64,000 nt of DNA, taken from Pseudoips prasinana. Its lineage: Eukaryota > Arthropoda > Insecta > Lepidoptera > Nolidae. The DNA lies in the NCBI GenBank assembly GCA_951640165.1, contig OX621258.1, forward strand, positions 4,797,501 to 4,861,500, given 5' to 3'. Position 1 is the first letter of the stretch; every line of letters begins with the position of its first letter. The notes beneath the pieces were generated by a model. The model was given only the letters and a program-made list of their open reading frames with translations, was not told the origin of the DNA and made no database searches. The translations under genes were made by a program, and so were the position numbers. Shown one piece after another: positions 63,061-64,000 of this stretch.

Positions 63061-64000
63061 GGAAAGACTTTTATTACAGAAGCTAGTGTAAGAAAGGAAT
63101 TGTCTAATGTTACTCCACCTCTTTAACTGCCATTTTTCATGATATAATTAAACGGGCCAATAATAAGTATGTGACTACATTAAAGGATCCTGGTCCATTC
63201 GAGCTGTTCTTTGAGCTAAGAAACTCAAATCTAGAACTTCTCGAACACGCATTGGCTACGGCTAAAACTGTAATTATAGCGAACTCATTCTGCAGGTCAA
63301 AAATCAGCCCTCCAAACAAGCCAAATATCTGTTTAATATTCTCTCTCAAGTCGCGTCTATGATGAATATTCATTCCCCCGTTATTGTGTTTGTTTAGCGT
63401 TACACTAAGTTGTTTGTCGCAATTAATGTCGCTACGTGCGCCGCCATTTTGATTTCGAGATGTTTAGATTTGAGGACGGTTAATCTGATTGTTTTTACCC
63501 AACAGAAAAAGGTGAGTGTTATAAATTTGAACCTACGTGTCAAATTTAAATACCAAAAAAATGCAAGTTAAGTAAGGTAATTTATTAAGTTGAAATACTT
63601 CATGTCCAGAAAAATGTATATGAAAAAAGTTATTAATAATAATCTAAAAGTGACCATAGAATTACCTTGTACTTCTGGGTATAATGCAAGTAAGAACGCC
63701 TGAGTTCATCAGAGTGGAAGGAAGCATCGAAAACGAATGAGAGTTGCAATACTTGTTGCAAGCGGCATATGCTGTGGTTAACGCTTACCATCAGATTGGC
63801 TGTACGTTTCTTATTTGTAGACTTGCTGGATCGCAAAGAAATTAGACTAGATATAAACTAGATAATTAAACATAATCTCTTGACAATAACTTGATACGAG
63901 CTAGCTAAATATCGTTGCTATAATAAAATAAATTTTATAAATGTTTTCATACAATCAATACAATGTGTACCTAAATATCTATGTTACTAGAAATTAGAAG
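63061..64000. other. non-coding stretch with an unrecognised short frame
   Basis: A plus frame to 63362 reads DPGPFELFFELRNSNLELLE, ALATAKTVIIANSFC. It is not obviously low-complexity but matches nothing I know, and the minus strand is also open. AACGCTTACCATCAG near 63780 is a repeat fragment shared with 49240. Confidence 0.35.

Noticed and set aside
63437..63512. plus-strand micro-exon (CCCAACAG, AAAAAG, GTGAGT)
   Set aside because: Acceptor and donor look good, but a 6-base exon cannot be supported from sequence alone.

Overview
The window looks like a piece of a lepidopteran (moth or butterfly) nuclear genome. It is AT-rich, intron-like and almost free of host coding sequence. It is packed with repeats of the kinds typical of Lepidoptera: tRNA-headed SINEs, short Helitron-like elements ending in CTAG, RTE-like LINE tails with ATG/ATC microsatellites, and mariners. 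Nothing suggests bacterial, plasmid or viral DNA. The names come from motifs and remembered family features; no database search was possible.

The only host coding exon I can support is a 114-base minus-strand exon at 59845-59958. It has a clean acceptor and donor and encodes the start of the second RNA-recognition motif of an hnRNP L / Drosophila smooth homologue. No neighbouring exon of that gene is visible, so much of the window is probably intron of this gene or intergenic DNA beside it.

Layout. 0-6 kb: decayed repeats, a 5S-rRNA-like SINE and a 5'-truncated Penelope-like element with a GIY-YIG endonuclease ORF (4465-5397). 6.4-9.3 kb: a complete MULE-type DNA transposon with perfect 57-bp inverted repeats, an 8-bp target duplication and a three-exon transposase gene, sitting in the tRNA-like head of a SINE. 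10-17 kb: dispersed repeats, two foldback elements and a LINE tail. 17.3-18.6 kb: an RTE-like LINE 3' end split by an 831-bp element whose arms are inverted arrays of a GCATAA motif around a GC-rich core. 19-38 kb: a mosaic of SINE, LINE and Helitron-like fragments. 38.8-40.7 kb: a LINE 3' end carrying an apparently intact cecropia-type mariner. 45-47.3 kb: a degenerate tandem repeat broken by a SINE and by a second, damaged mariner. 48-59 kb: more Helitron-like elements and SINEs, one with two adjacent perfect hairpins. 59.8 kb: the host exon. 60.6-61.8 kb: a roughly 300-bp tandem repeat. 63.0 kb: a second pair of adjacent perfect hairpins.

The parts are nested: MULE in SINE, Helitron-like element in SINE, mariner in LINE, RTE-like tail in LINE, foldback element in LINE. 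This gives a relative order of insertion. The most unusual signals are the MULE and its target, the GCATAA foldback element, and the perfect hairpins, two pairs of which share an identical 4-nt loop.
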